From Tachypleus tridentatus (lineage: Eukaryota; Arthropoda; Merostomata; Xiphosura; Limulidae), in assembly GCF_004210375.1 (NCBI RefSeq), contig NC_134825.1, forward strand, positions 76,107,921 through 76,171,920: a stretch of DNA of 64,000 nucleotides, written 5' to 3'. The position numbers and the translations under genes are program-made. Shown piece after piece: positions 26,431-38,959 of the stretch (within the stretch, counting starts at the first letter, position 1; each line of letters opens with the position of its first letter). Below the pieces are notes generated by a model that was not told the origin of the DNA, did no database searches, and worked only from the letters and a program-made list of their open reading frames with translations.

Positions 26431-27159
26431 CTACATATTTTTGTTTTGTTTTTCTTATGTTGACAAGTTGTTTCTGTATAGGTATGAAATTTATTTATTT
26501 ACTTGGCCTAAATAAAAATTACAAAGTCAAGCTAAAGAACAATAATTAGGGCTAAATATTCAGTTTTTTAAACTGTTTCATTCAAAACAAATACTTATAA
26601 AACTCAATCAAAAAGAAGTTTAAAATTTCAACATTTCAGTTGTAATTTTATTTTGGTGAAAATCTGTGGGGATGCAACACACAATTTTTACAAATTTTGA
26701 TCTTGCACATTTATTTCGAAGCATAACCCAAGGTGTCTGGGCTGTAAAGGTTTAGTATTGTTATATTTTGCATCCTTTAAGTGTTATCTTTTACATTTAT
26801 ATTTAAATTATATTTTTATTTGTTTGAATACTATGGGTATTATTTCTATAAACAAAGCAAATAGTTAGATGAGTCTTCATAAATGGGAATTATTCAGAAG
26901 TAAACTGCTTTGAAGGAATTTTTTAGTAAAGGTTTAACTGGTGTGATTTCTTTAGCTGGAAAACATTTTCAAAATTATAAATGGTCTAACTGCTACATTA
27001 AAATAAAAGTTTTGAAATTAAAAATGATGTTTTAAGTTATACTCCTTAATTGCTTTTGTGAAAATTGATTTCTAGGTTACTTAGGAATACTTGTTTCAGG
27101 TTAAGTTAAACTAAGGTAAAGGATGTGAAGATTGATAACATAATAATTATTAATGCTAT

Positions 27160-28640
27160 TGACACAGGTCAAAGGCCATATCACATTTGTTGATCTCCAT
27201 TCAAAATTTTATTTAACTATTATTTTATGGATTTATGTCAGTAAGTTTGGAATCAAATTGTAGATAATTACAATTTTAGTATTGCACATTAGTTAACTGT
27301 TTATTTTAAAAGTAAATATTAAAAAACACACCTAAATATCAATTTTTGTGTGTGTTGTGTGGTATGTTAAATGCAGCATTGCCTCAAATTAGATGTTTGT
27401 GATTTTCAAGTGCATTGTCTGTAGTTTCTTATAAATTAGGGAATTCAAATTACATATATTGACAAACTAGAATATAAAATAAGAACCTGCTATCTTTTCT
27501 ATTTGCTGAGAAAGATTTTTGGAATGACTTTTTTACATACACTTTTATGTCTGTGATGTAGGAATAATTTGTTGAAAGCTTACTGTCCCTCAAATGGATC
27601 TCTGAATCTTTGCAAAGTATTTACATGGGAAATTCTTTTGTTTCATCACAAATTTCAAATTGTAAGGTTAAACTTAAGTGTTCTCAAAATTTCATAATTT
27701 TTTAGACCCAAATACAGCATAGTTACTAAGTTTGATAAATTATAGTGAAATCCTATGGTATTACTAGAGTATTTTATGATTTTTGGGTTATTTCAAAAGG
27801 TATATATAAAACCTAGAAAATTTTTTTGTTTCACATCCCTCACTTGCAAAATTTGATGAGGGTTAACAACCTAAGGCAAGTAGCAAACAAGCACAAAGTT
27901 TGTAAACAGAAGTAGTAATTGTTCACTATACTTCCTTATTTACTGTTCTATGTATTAAGAGAAGTATGTTTTAATAACTTGTTAGTGAACAGTAATAATG
28001 CATATACATATATATTATAATTAAAAAGTCATTGTATTGTAAAAAATACTAGTCCACTCAAACACACTCAAGGCAAGTCACTTTTTAAGGCTGGTTTTGG
28101 ATTTTTGTACATGGTAACATGAGTGCCACTGTGTCACATCATTTTAACTTCTGTAATGTTAGCCAGGCATGGCTGAAAGGTCAATATAATAAAAGTGATA
28201 AACGTGTAAATGTATAACGTTATGAAATATAAGCTATTTACACTAAATATTTTTTTGTGTTAACTTGTAGTCATTCTAGAATGAAAAAAAGAATAATATA
28301 TATTTATTTACTAATCTTTTATGGTGGTTACTAGGTTGGTCAAATTAGCCGAACCTGTACAGAGATCCAGTAGTAAAAATAAGAGATTTTGTGTGTGAAA
28401 TATGAAAATTTTCTGATTCATAAAAGTATTTTTAATTTTAAAATCAAAATTGCTTTACATGTTGGATAGTCAACATTCTAGAATAAAAAAGGCATGAGAA
28501 AGACATTACTTTAAAAATTCTAAAACTTAAGTAAAAAAATCTAATCTTTTTTAACAAAAGCCTTGTAATATGTACTGAAAATCTGTTAAAATTTCATGAG
28601 AATAAACTTACTAATTTAAAAGTTATAGTATGAAAACTCT
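27160..28640 (+). repeat. Interspersed repeat family A, copy 1
   Basis: About 1.5 kb, co-linear with 58150-61135. Shared blocks include aaggccata...attcaaaattttatt, gtgaaatcctatggtattac, aatactagtccact and acttctgtaatgttagcca. This copy lacks the two insertions that interrupt the second one. No coding potential was seen. Confidence 0.8.
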
Positions 28641-29639
28641 AACAAGCACAAAGTTGATACAATATGATCCCTGAGACTGAGCTCATGCTGAAATAGTTAA
28701 GTATGAATTTATAATTAACCCTTTGTGCACGCCAGTGGTCATTTGTGCATATTATGACATTTTACAGAACTACATTTAAAATTTAATTGAACGATTTTAT
28801 TATCAATGTGAGTAAGTAAAACCCGGCATCAAAATGTACTTTATAATTCAAGTTTTTTACATTATCTAACTTCCACATTTTAAAAGGAAATATTTAAAAA
28901 CTGTCTTAATTTTTGTTGTCATTTGATGTGCATGCATTCTCAATGAATCTTCTTATCTTAGTTTATATAACTTCAGGAGTATATCTTCTACAGTGTCTAA
29001 CTAAATGCAAGCTATAAGTAATGAGAAGATCAAATGCTCAACTTTAATGTCCTAACTTCCTCATTTTCTGAGGTATTAATATACTTTTCCAATCCAACAA
29101 TTTGTTTAACTTTGAAAACAGTTTTCAAAATCATGTGCTCTTATACATCTGAAAGCTTGCTCCAATTGGAAAACTTTTTTTCTTTTTTTATATATATATT
29201 TCAAGCTTGAAATCATCATTTTGAACTTGGCAGCAATAAATGTTAGTTGAGATGAAGTGATTAATGTATGTATGTAAGCAGTGTTGTTCCACATTAGTTA
29301 TGGAATTTTTTATGCACTCTTTGTAGCATAATTAAAATGCTATTTAAGTGGTAGTAGTGTTGGGACATTTTACTCTATGACTAATATATCCTTTGTTTTA
29401 AAATGCACATTTGAAAGATATGTGAATTTTGTTTGGACAATAAATTTAGATTAAAAAAAAACAAGAAAAAGAAAATTAAGCTTATATAGATATGCTTTTG
29501 AATGCACAAATTTCCTGCTTGTAATTCATTTTTGTTGACGTCTTTGCTTGTCAAGGATGAATAAACTGCTCACATAGTACAAGTTAGGCAATTAAACTAA
29601 AATTAGAATAAAAAAGATGTAAAAAAGTTAACAGCTGAA

Positions 29640-30060
29640 AATGTGAATATCATTTATTGAAGATGAAACAAATGATGCATTTAATAAAAAAGAAAAAAAT
29701 ATTTGTTATTTTAATAATTTTCAACATTTCAATGTGAATTTGAAGATTTTGTGAAATTAGGGCTAGGGTAACAAAAAATAACAGATAAAATATAGTTTTA
29801 CCTCAGAAATTATATTTATTTAGGAGGTTATACAAATTAGATATGAAAATTGTAAGATGAAGTATTTGTATTCTTAGTATGAAAGTTACATTGTATTCAG
29901 ATTGATTCAATAAAGGTTTTGGAAATTCCCAGACAAATCTTTAATACTAAAAATTCATTACAAATTCTGAGTTTTGTTTTTGTGTACAACAGGCTTGTAG
30001 TGTTTACTAAAAGCTTGCTGATTTTCATTAAGATACGCTTTGTAAATTCAAAGTTCTAGT
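29640..30060 (+). repeat. Family B-like repeat, partial
   Basis: It shares atttatttaggaggtt and surrounding sequence with about 48120-48150, and more weakly with copies near 26250 and 39480. A degraded fragment. Confidence 0.4.
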
Positions 30061-30157
30061 ATGTACAACTTCAACACAACATTCTGGAACTTGGACAGAT
30101 TGACTGAGTCATGTGCAAAGATTAATTGTTTCCAAAAGTAATGCCTTGTTCTTTTAA

Positions 30158-31708
30158 CCCTTTCACAGCAGTCTCATGCACTGAGATTTGTTAAAGTATT
30201 CTCAAGAAAACTGGTAGAATTTTATTAAAGTTTTCAGCATCTTGCTCACAAAGAATGGCACTGGTTTGATTTAAGTGTTTCGACTAAAAATATTTTCTGT
30301 TTATTGTAGTTACTTGCTCCCTGAAAAGTTTGAGTGCAAGGTGATTTTTGTTTAAAGTATAAAAAATATGTTTCTTTATCTTACAGTTTTTACATTTATT
30401 TGCATAATCTCTAAAACTTCCGGAATGAATATTAAGTTTTTTTAAGGTGATTGTTTATATTATATATTTCATTTTCTGTATTATATAACTAATTGTAGAA
30501 ATTTTCATACAGTGTAAAGAAGTGCTTAAAATTAAGAAACAGAAACATGTACATACATTTTAATTGACCTTAGAACAGGCCCAGCTTGGTCAGGTGGTTA
30601 GGGTGCTCAACTCTTAATCTGAGGGTCACTGGTTTGAATCTCCATCACACCAAACATGTTTACTCTTTCAGCCATGGGGGCATTATAATGTTATGGTCAA
30701 TCAAACTATTTGTTGGTAAAAGAGTAACCCAAGAGTTGGCAGTGGGTGGTGATGACTAGCCGCCTTTCGTCTAGTCTTACGCTGCTAAATTAGGGACAGC
30801 TAGCTCGTGTAGCTTTGTACAAAATTCTAAAAACGAACAATCATAAAACATCTTAAAATATCTTTTTGTGATATTTGTAATTGTTTGATATTTAATGTTT
30901 CATTTTCCTTTCTTCTCTTTTACAAGTTGTTGTTATTCACCTTGACAAAAGTCAGTGATGTCCTTGGAAAATAATATAATATCTCTTTGGCAGAGATGCT
31001 TAAGCCTTCAACAAACTTATTACATTTGTGCAAGATTGTCAGCCTTGAGACCTGGGGCAATGTTTGAGATAAATTTAAAAAATGTTTAAACCTTTCAGTT
31101 TTGCATTTTGATACATAAATAACTTAGGTACAAAAGTAAAACCTAAATGCGATATAGCTGTCTCTGATATTTAGGTAAGAAACAACTGTATGTGTTATCA
31201 TGGACAAAACAGCCAACAATACTACCAGCAGCTATATCTACTCAATGAAGATGATTGAATGCCAGTTTCAATATAACTTTTGTTTGAATATTGTGTAAAA
31301 TGTATTCTTTCTAATGTTTATAAACACATGTAAATTAAGTATGTGTATAGTAGGTGGGCACTTTATCTATCAGGGTTTGAAAACTTTATTTCAAGTTTCA
31401 AGTGAATTCAGTGAAAGAACTTTGGAACAAGTAAATGTGCTAGGGTTATAAGATTCAAGACAGAGTGCAAAAGTTGAAATTTTTTTAATAGCTTGTGGGT
31501 CACCTGACAACAAAACTGAAATTGAAAGAAGAATTTTGTAAAGGTTTGTTTTGAAATAAAGGAATTGTAACTTGGATAACATGAACCATTGAGTTATAGC
31601 ATACAATATTACTTTAATTTCATTGACATACATTTGTAATAAAGTTGTTTAATTTTAACTAAGTGACATGCATAAAAATATTTAAAGGAGGTACCCATTG
31701 CGAGAGAG
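30158..31708 (+). mobile_element. Candidate TTAA-flanked (piggyBac-type) nonautonomous element
   Basis: TTAA at 30154-30157 is followed by ccctttcac. The sequence gcgagagag at 31700-31708 precedes TTAA at 31709-31712. The ends are imperfect inverted repeats (9 of 13 bases when TTAA is included). TTAA target sites with CCC/GGG ends are the piggyBac hallmark. The interval includes the SINE at 30579. No transposase is seen, and pairing these two ends is an inference. Confidence 0.25.
30579..30840 (+). mobile_element. tRNA-derived SINE, near full length
   Basis: The head gcccagcttggtcaggtggt contains box A-like tggtcaggtgg. Box B-like ggtttgaatct starts at 30631. The body matches the copies at 12790 and 50370 (gggggcattataatg, ggtggtgatgactagc, ctgctaaattagggacagct) and ends in an A-rich tail. 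Box B carries a C-to-T change. Confidence 0.9.
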
Positions 31709-31801
31709 TTAAGGAATAATGTAGAAAAGAAATGTTTTTTCAAAGCTTAATTTTTGGTAGAAACATCTGATTGGAGTAGTTGATCTATAATTCTGTTTTA
31801 G

Positions 31802-31945
31802 GGAGAGGTTCATCCAAACACCATGCAGACAGAGATAGAGATTCATTACATGAAATAGAGCCAGGTTTTATTCGCAATGGTCCAACAAAGTCCTCTTTTT
31901 CCCATCGAAAATCAGCTCCTGTTGAATCATGGGATGATGAATTAG
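31802..31945 (+). CDS. Gigyf: GIGYF exon 7
   Basis: A 144-nt exon between tttag and gtaagc. It encodes GRGSSKHHADRDRDSLHEIE and then SSFSHRKSAPVESWDDEL. It is low-complexity and charged, with no domain, and leads into the conserved LPEW block. Phase 1 in and out, frame intact. Confidence 0.88.
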
Positions 31946-32622
31946 GTAAGCTTCAGTTTGAAAATAGTCATAGAATCAGTTGTGGTACCTCAACTTAACC
32001 CTTCACTTGACAATTAAAGTTATAGCAGGTTGTTATATGGTCTTTGAACTTTAGGTCTTTATGTATTAACCCTTTAAAGTCTGCTTTATAAACATTGGAC
32101 CTTATTAATATTAAACATAAATGTGATATTATTGAGGTATGAATCAGAATAAAAAACACCAGAAAAGCGTGACTATTTAGCATGCCATTGTACATGACCT
32201 ATGTACCACTGACCTGAGTGCAGGTTTTCATGCATATACAGCCTTTATATCCTTTTCATGGCTTACAACTAATAGAAAATCATTAATAACATGACTAAAG
32301 ACTTGTATAACCTCAAAACACTCTGAAACATAAATATTTAAAACAGTGTAACAACTATAGGACGTAAGATAGGTTTTAGCAGATAGATAACAAGAGAGAA
32401 AATAGACTTAGGTTTCAGGTGATTTATGATTGTGATGAATTCAGAAAATTGCAAATTTATAACAAAAAATGCAAACAGTTGAATTTTTCAGTTCTTAAAA
32501 TTACTGACATTGAAGTCTTTCTTTTTTTCCTCTTGTTTTTTTTTTTGTTTTTTTTTAGACTGAATAACTGCTTACTGTAACTTGGCAGTGATCAGTTTTA
32601 TGTATGTGTTGCTTGTTGCTAG
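31946..32622 (+). other. GIGYF intron 7
   Basis: A 677-bp AT-rich intron with two TTAACCCTT sites (31995 and 32066), and a T-run before the acceptor. Confidence 0.7.
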
Positions 32623-32711
32623 TTGGTGGTGACCAGTTACCAGAATGGAGTGTAACAGATCCAGAAAAAGTTGGAACTTTTGATTCTTCCGGTGCCTTCA
32701 GAGAGAATAAG
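32623..32711 (+). CDS. Gigyf: GIGYF exon 8 (LPEW...GTFDSSGAF block)
   Basis: An 89-nt exon between gctag and gtaagg. It encodes VGGDQLPEWSVTDPEKVGTF then DSSGAFRENK. The LPEW followed by GTFDSSGAF is one of the most conserved non-GYF blocks of the family and makes the identification secure. Phase 1 in, phase 0 out. Confidence 0.95.
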
Positions 32712-33373
32712 GTAAGGAGTTTAAACTGTGTCTGTCTCAATTTGTTTGATAATTATAAATGTTTCCAGCCAACCTTTCCGATTTTTGCTGTTTTGTTGAC
32801 TAATAATGTAATATTTGAACAGTTTTTTTACATGTGGTGTTTGTTTTTTTTTAAGCAGCTAAACCTAACCACTTAAATAAACTGGCATGTTATATCAACC
32901 ACTAAATCCTTTATAAGAAGCATTTTTAATATTAGGAAAACAGGGATGCAAATAACCCAACTGGCATTGGTCAGTTACCCAGAATATGTGACTGGATGAA
33001 ATGCTGCCAATCACCATTCTATTCAAGATTAAAGGTTATGATAACCATAATGATAAATGTGACATTGTTAGAAGTTTAAATTGTAACACAATTTAAATGT
33101 ATTGGCTAAATTTTGTAAAACAATTAAATGCATCACTCTGTCAAAAAAGACCAAGAAAATACCTGCTGATTTAGGCAGATAATGTATTAGAAAGCAAAAG
33201 AGTTCACTGTTTGTTGTATTAGGTAAATGTTAGACTTCTTAATAGTCAAAATTTAAGAAATTTTTGTCTATGAGGATCACATTTTATAGTTAAATTAAAA
33301 GTAATTGTAAAATGAAACAAAAAATATGCCACACATAAAGAATTTCAAACATCTCTATCTCTGTTGTTGGCAG
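32712..33373 (+). other. GIGYF intron 8
   Basis: A 662-bp AT-rich intron. I see nothing else in it. Confidence 0.7.
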
Positions 33374-33442
33374 GATTGGGGTAGTCCTTCAGGTGACGAG
33401 TCAGAAGGGGAAAACCATAAAAATAACTTACAAATTTGTAAA
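33374..33442 (+). CDS. Gigyf: GIGYF exon 9
   Basis: A 69-nt exon (23 codons) between ggcag and gtaagt, phase 0 at both ends. It encodes DWGSPSGDESEGENHKNN then LQICK, an acidic serine-rich linker. Family proteins have an acidic D/E/S-rich stretch at this place. No domain. Confidence 0.82.
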
Positions 33443-34034
33443 GTAAGTAGTCTTTAAAAGCTGTAGTCAGTTAAAAAGAAAGATAGCATTAATAAAATTG
33501 TTTCATATAAATTCTTAAGTTGGTATACCTCATTTAAAGTAAACTGATGAAGTAGTAGTACCACTGACTTGGTGGATTTTTAGTATATAAGGTACATTGT
33601 TAATTTTTTAAATTTATATTTAATTTGTTGTCTAGAAATATACAAGTTAGTTTAAATAACCCATGATGTTTAATATAATGATGCGATAAATTTTTATATT
33701 GTTACTATGGTGTATGATATGCTTGTAAGGGTAATTTGTTTTTTAATAAGCTTCTCTGTGAAATATTTGTACAACTAATATCTGTTATATCTGAGTAAAT
33801 ATCCTGAAAGATGTTGCCAAGTTCTTCTGTAGTCTAGTATTGCAGGCTTTTTGTTATGTAAATTAAACTTTAGTAACTGTGTTCAACTGAAATTGATCTC
33901 GTGCAGGATACATGAAGACTTATAAAATGGAAATATGATAACATAATTTATTAATCTAAACTTAATTTACTCTTAAGGACTTTGTAATTCTTGACAGTTT
34001 TCTAACGGATTATTGAAGTTATGATACTCTAGGT

Positions 34035-34356
34035 CAGTGTTTTCCAAACTGTGGTTTGTGACTCCCTTGGGGCAACAAGGACTTTTGGTAGAAAGAGCAC
34101 AAAATGAACAGTGGAAGAAACATAAGTTTGAGACCATGAAAACCAAATAAAGCTGTTACTTTCCTCTCAAAGCTTTTTTTTATCATACATTTACTTATCC
34201 TTACAAGCATTTTTTCATTTAAACAGAAATTATTAAAAGCAGGTAAAAAAATGATTTTGCTACTATCACTTGTAAACATTATTTTAATGTGAAGAGGGAC
34301 AATGGAATTTTTGCTGAATTAGGGAAGTGACATTATTTAAAGTTTTAAAAACACTG
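34035..34356. mobile_element. hAT-type MITE candidate
   Basis: It starts cagtgttttccaaactgtgg and ends gttttaaaaacactg, so the ends form a short inverted repeat. The flanks ctctaggt (34027-34034) and ctcaagat (34357-34364) match at 6 of 8 bases, consistent with an old 8-bp target duplication. At 322 bp with no ORF, it fits a nonautonomous hAT element. Confidence 0.6.
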
Positions 34357-34494
34357 CTCAAGATTATTGTTCCATAGTTTATCCCCTCAGCCTATATATT
34401 TAGTATTCATGTAAAATGTACACAAGTGTCAAGCATGCCTGTTACTGTTTATTCAGCTTTTCAAACATATGATTTATTCTGTGAAAAGTCAAAT

Positions 34495-36633
34495 CAAATG
34501 CCCCTCGGTGTGGATTCCCAGGGAACACTCTGTTCTTTCAATTTACCTCCTTGGGGATTTAAACATCCACCCACATGTTTGCCCCTTGTGGTGACCTATG
34601 AAGGGGAGGAGAGGATCCTGGTGATTAAGGGGTCCAACCCTAGCACACCACTTTGGCCTTGAATTCCTGTAGACAGGCAGTTTTGGGGTGGCCCCCCTAG
34701 GATCATTCGGCTGGTCCACTTGGGCTAGGGTCAACCAAGAACCAGTGCTGAATGTTCTCAACAGGTGTTGTGGATATTGTATCTGATATTGGTGTTTGAG
34801 TATAGTACTCATAAAACCCTCATGTTGATGCAGTGTTCTTGTTTGGCATTGTAATGCGTTCCCTCGTAGGGCTGCATGGTGCGTAGGGTCAGTGGGCACT
34901 AAAATATTTTTTTATTATGGATCTCCCAAATAAAAACTTAAATAGTGAAAAATCAGTCCATAGGTAAACGACTATATCTTGAAGATTCAGAGCAGCAATC
35001 TTCAACATCTGTAGCACCTGCACCTCATTTTCTTATACTACATTCTTTTTTCAGACAAATCTTTAGGGCAGATGTCTCTCTTTTTCATTCAGAAGAGACT
35101 AGATAGACTTGCTAGCTCTCCTAAGTTGGTAAAGAAGCTTTGCTCTGGTGACATATTGGTGGCAACATCTGCATCTCAACAGAGTGAATTCCTCTTGCAT
35201 TCAAAGGTAATTGGGGATATACCTATTGAGGTTATGCCTCATGCTACATTGAAATTGTCAAGATGAGTTATTGTTGAGAGGGATTTGAAGAACATTCCTG
35301 AGTCAGAGATTCTCCCTGGTTTCTCTATCCAAGGAGTTTCTGCAATGAGATGTACCTCCACTCACAAAGATGGAATTATGATGCCAACCGATGTCCTCAT
35401 TTTGATATCAACATCACCACGTCCACTTGCCACCATAAAGGCAGGTTATCTTAATTGCAAGGTATGGCCATACATTCCAAACCCTCTCAGATGTTTTCAG
35501 TGTCAGCAGTTCAGTCACTTGAAGACGTCATGTCATGGTTTCTTGACATGTGCTCGTTGTGGTAGCAAGGACCATGATGTCCATGAGTGTGAAAGGGACC
35601 ATCATTGCGTCAATTGCAATGGCACTCACCCGTTCTACTTTCGTTGTTGCCCTAAATGGTTGGAAGAAAAAGAGGTGAAGAGTTTGAAAACAATTCAAAA
35701 CATTACTTACCCTGAGACTCGAAAGTTGCTGTCCACCACTTCTTCTCGGATGAATGCTGCTGCACTTTGTTCCACTACTACTAAGGATTGGAAAGAGGAA
35801 GTTGTTTTAACTAGACTATGCACTGGTCACAGTTTTTTAACTCATTGTTTTCTTTTATCTGGGACTGATGCACCAATATGTAACACTCAGGCCACAATAA
35901 GCCAGGACGACAGCACCATTTTAAATATGTTCTGTCCCAAGGTTTATCCTTAACGTTGGACAGTGTTATTGGCAATGGTGACACTGTCCACCTGAGGAAT
36001 ATTTTTAGTTTTTAAATGCCATTAATCTTTTTAGTGCTATTTAAGTTTTTTAATTTATGCATTAGACCTTTTTTAATGTGATTTCTTTCTAAGAATCAAA
36101 GTACATCTAGTTCGATTTGAAATTAGAAAATGGTCATAATGTAAAATAACTCTAAACCAGAACTAGAAAGGCCAACTTCAAGTGACTGAAGCTGCTGTTT
36201 GAACTACCTGTAAGTCATGCTGATAAGTTGTAATAATTAAAATTTTGATACGAGTTTTTAAAACTTGAATTACTTTACTTTCTGAGAATGGCCATAATGT
36301 CAAATAATTTGAAACCAGGACTGGAAAGGCCAACTGCAGGTGACGAACGCTGATTTTTGAACTTGCCAGTTAGTCATCCTGTCAAGTTATGATAATTACT
36401 GTTATGCTGCAGGAAGTCCTTTACTACTTGTATTACTGTAGTGTTTCTCTTACTGCTGTAGACTATATGTAAAAGTTGGATTTAATGATATTTGTGTTTT
36501 TAATTCAAAAATTAAACTTTGTTTTGTTTTACTTTAATTTCATTTTATGAATTTTAACTTTTCACCAGATGTATGGTGCAGATAGCCTAGTTGCTTTGTG
36601 CCATAAAACACGAAACCAATCAATCAAATCAAA
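34495..36633 (+). mobile_element. Non-LTR retrotransposon (Jockey/CR1-like), internally deleted
   Basis: The 5' part (about 34495-34916) is GC-richer than its surroundings, like a LINE 5'UTR. ORF1 starts at ATG 34917 (MDLPNKNLNSEKSVHR) and is broken by shifts. It continues in frames at 35072-35266 and 35285-35953. The latter has three zinc knuckles: CFQCQQFSHLKTSC (residues 70-83), CARCGSKDHDVHEC (89-102) and a variant at 108-121. Near residue 165 it passes directly into DWKEEVVLTRLCTGHSFLTH, which resembles the C-terminal end of a Jockey-type ORF2. Endonuclease and reverse transcriptase are therefore deleted. The 3' end is ccataaaacacgaaaccaat and a short (atca)n tail. Nonfunctional; family assignment from memory only. 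Confidence 0.8.
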
Positions 36634-37431
36634 CGTTTTTTGACAATTCGCTTACCAATGATTCATCATTCTTCAGTTGCAATTATTTTATAGAACATTC
36701 TGTTAAAGTATGAGAAAGGTGTGAATAATATAAATAAAGTAGATTATTTTAAGTTTACAAAAAGTAGGATGGTGCAGTTCTTGATATGTGTTCATAGTGT
36801 CCAAAGCTACTCTTTTAATTTTTAAATTTGAATATTATTTAAAAATGTAGAATTGAAAAACTACCTTTGATACATAATTGCATATCAGTAGATCCATCTG
36901 TATTTTAAGAACTTTCAAAACATAGTTTTTATAACCATCAATTTTATTTGATTACAGAGCTATTGAATAGAAAACACTGCACAACAAATTTTTTGCTTCT
37001 TCAACATTGTTGGGTGTTCATTATAGATTTTTGGCTGCTGATCATGAAAATTACATTCAGATTTGCTCATCATGCACCATTTCATCGAAATCTTCAGTTT
37101 TATCATGTGTTTTCTATATTTGTGTCCAAAAATTTTCGTTTCTGTAAGAGACCTATGAACAATGTTTTGTGCAGTCTGGGCATGTTCAAGCATGAAATCT
37201 GATAAGGTTGAAAGCTGTTCTGTGGAAATATGCAGCCCGGGCAGGCTGGAGCCAGCTTGACACTGTCTCAGCAAGCTATAAAGTGGCTTACATACACGGA
37301 TGCTGCTCATTGATTAATATAGACCTTATAGTGTGTATGTATTGTTTCTGAATATAGCATTGCTTCAGTAGCACTGTAACAAGTAAGTTAGATGCTATAG
37401 ACATTTTACAGAACAACTGGTACCGGTCAGT

Positions 37432-38780
37432 ATGTCTCGTCAATGTTGTAACAGCCGCGATACATTCTGCTATATTATGCGACATGTGCTGTCTGTCTGA
37501 GAGCTTGGCTCAGAGGCACTCGAAAGACAATGACGTTTTGCTGTCCCAATGATATGGCAAGAACAGAAAGACCATGTGATGGACTGTTACTTCTGTTTAA
37601 CTAAAGTGACTGGCTTCTATGTCAAAAAGAAGTCAATTGAATACCCTTATCTTCCTTCAGCATTGAGACCCGTGCCACATGACAACAGTTTTCCAATTCT
37701 GAAATCACCAGAGGAATGGACCTCAGATAAACCAGATGAATTTTTTGATCAAAGCAAAAGCCGAATTGCTGTGTTTAAGACTGCAGGAATGGTGTTTGCT
37801 GTCACCAGGTACAAAAATTACTGTTTCTTGAGGCTGCCAAGATGATATAGCCAAATTCTTTGCACAGGTTGACAGTCTCTGTTTCTGTTTTGACATTGAA
37901 GGATTGTTATCTGCTTTGGGTTGTGACCATGACTCGCAAGAGTGACATTTCTTTATTGATTCATCAATGTTAAGCCTCAAAGCTGTTCTGTTACACAATG
38001 ACAACGTTCACCCTTCAATACCTGTTAGCTATGCAGCACACATGAAAGAAACCTATGAGAACATGGAAATGTTGATGAAGCATATCTGGTATAACAACTG
38101 TAACTGGAATATCTGTGGAGATCTGAAAGTCGTTGCTCTGTTACTGGGACTGCAGCTCGGCTATACAAATTACTGTTGTTTTATCTGTGAATTGTACAGT
38201 CGTGTAGAAAGTAAGTTCCAGGACAGAAAAATGTGGCGCATGAGCCACTTGTCAACCCGGCAAAGAATTTTTTCCTCCTCTTCACATAAAATTGGAACTT
38301 GTGAAGAATTTCGTGAAAGCAATGTACAAAGAAGGTGAACATTTTCGTTATTTAAGACAGATTTTCCCAAGAATAACTGACGCCAAGATCAAAGAGGCCA
38401 TTTTGTTGGGCCTCAGATAGACATGTTGTGAGTAACAAACAGTTCAAAGATCTGTTAGTTGGGCCAGAAAAGATTGCCTGGAAAGCCTTCAAAGATGTTG
38501 TTGACAATTTTCTTGGCAATTACAGAGCCCCACATCACATTCAGCTGGTAGACAAACTTCTCAAAGCATACAAAACAATGAAGTGCAACATGTCACTCCA
38601 CTCACACTTGGGCTTCTTTCCTGCAAATTGTGGTGCTGTCAGTGACAAACACGGGAAAGGTTTCACCAGGACATTGCTACAATGAAAAAATGATATCAGG
38701 GCAACTGGAATCCATCAATGCTTGCTGACTATTGTTGGACACTGCAACGTGATGCACCGGACATTGAATACAAATGAAAA
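37432..38780 (+). mobile_element. Remnant of uncharacterised multicopy ORF family (CGDLKVVALLLGLQ type)
   Basis: The frames are fragments of one protein family that I recall from many arthropod and hydra genomes as a repeated uncharacterised protein. It starts MSRQCCNSRDTFCYI at 37432, then FAVPMIWQEQKDHVMDCYFC (about 37535) and YPYLPSALRPVPHDNSFPI. Later come SLKAVLLHNDNVHPSIPVSY (about 37973), NICGDLKVVALLLGLQLGY and YCCFICELYSR. After a break it continues with KIAWKAFKDVVDNFLGNYRA, FFPANCGAVSDKHGK and a final SMLADYCWTLQRDAPD-like segment near 38720-38770. Invariant Asp, His and Cys residues suggest an enzyme, probably a transposase, but I cannot name the superfamily. Several frameshifts and a missing middle show it is dead. 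Upstream GC-richer DNA (about 37200-37310) may be its 5' region. Confidence 0.65.
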
Positions 38781-38959
38781 TCAGGAGCAAAACACTTTTA
38801 ATTATGTTGAACTTAATAGCTTATTAGAAACATAAACAGAATTAAAAATGTTATTACCGGTAAACAGTTAACTGCATTTCTCAGAGTTCCTACGTGATGA
38901 AGCAAAACCAAAACTATATTTGTGCATACCCACCATGTGCCTGTCACAATCAGCAAAAA

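Larger units (their letters stand above)
25086..31801 (+). other. GIGYF intron 6
   Basis: A 6.7-kb intron made largely of old repeats. It holds a family B copy (about 25380-26430), a family A copy (about 27160-28640), a second family B-like stretch (about 29640-30060), and a SINE (30579-30840). Several TTAA-CCC sites (25121, 28715, 30154) may be repeat ends. Confidence 0.7.

Noticed and set aside
34543-34899. 118-codon minus-strand ORF
   Set aside because: It lies antisense to the GC-richer 5' region of the retrotransposon and has no domain.
36960-37310. 116-codon minus-strand ORF
   Set aside because: No recognised domain. It overlaps the probable 5' region of the mobile ORF family on the other strand.
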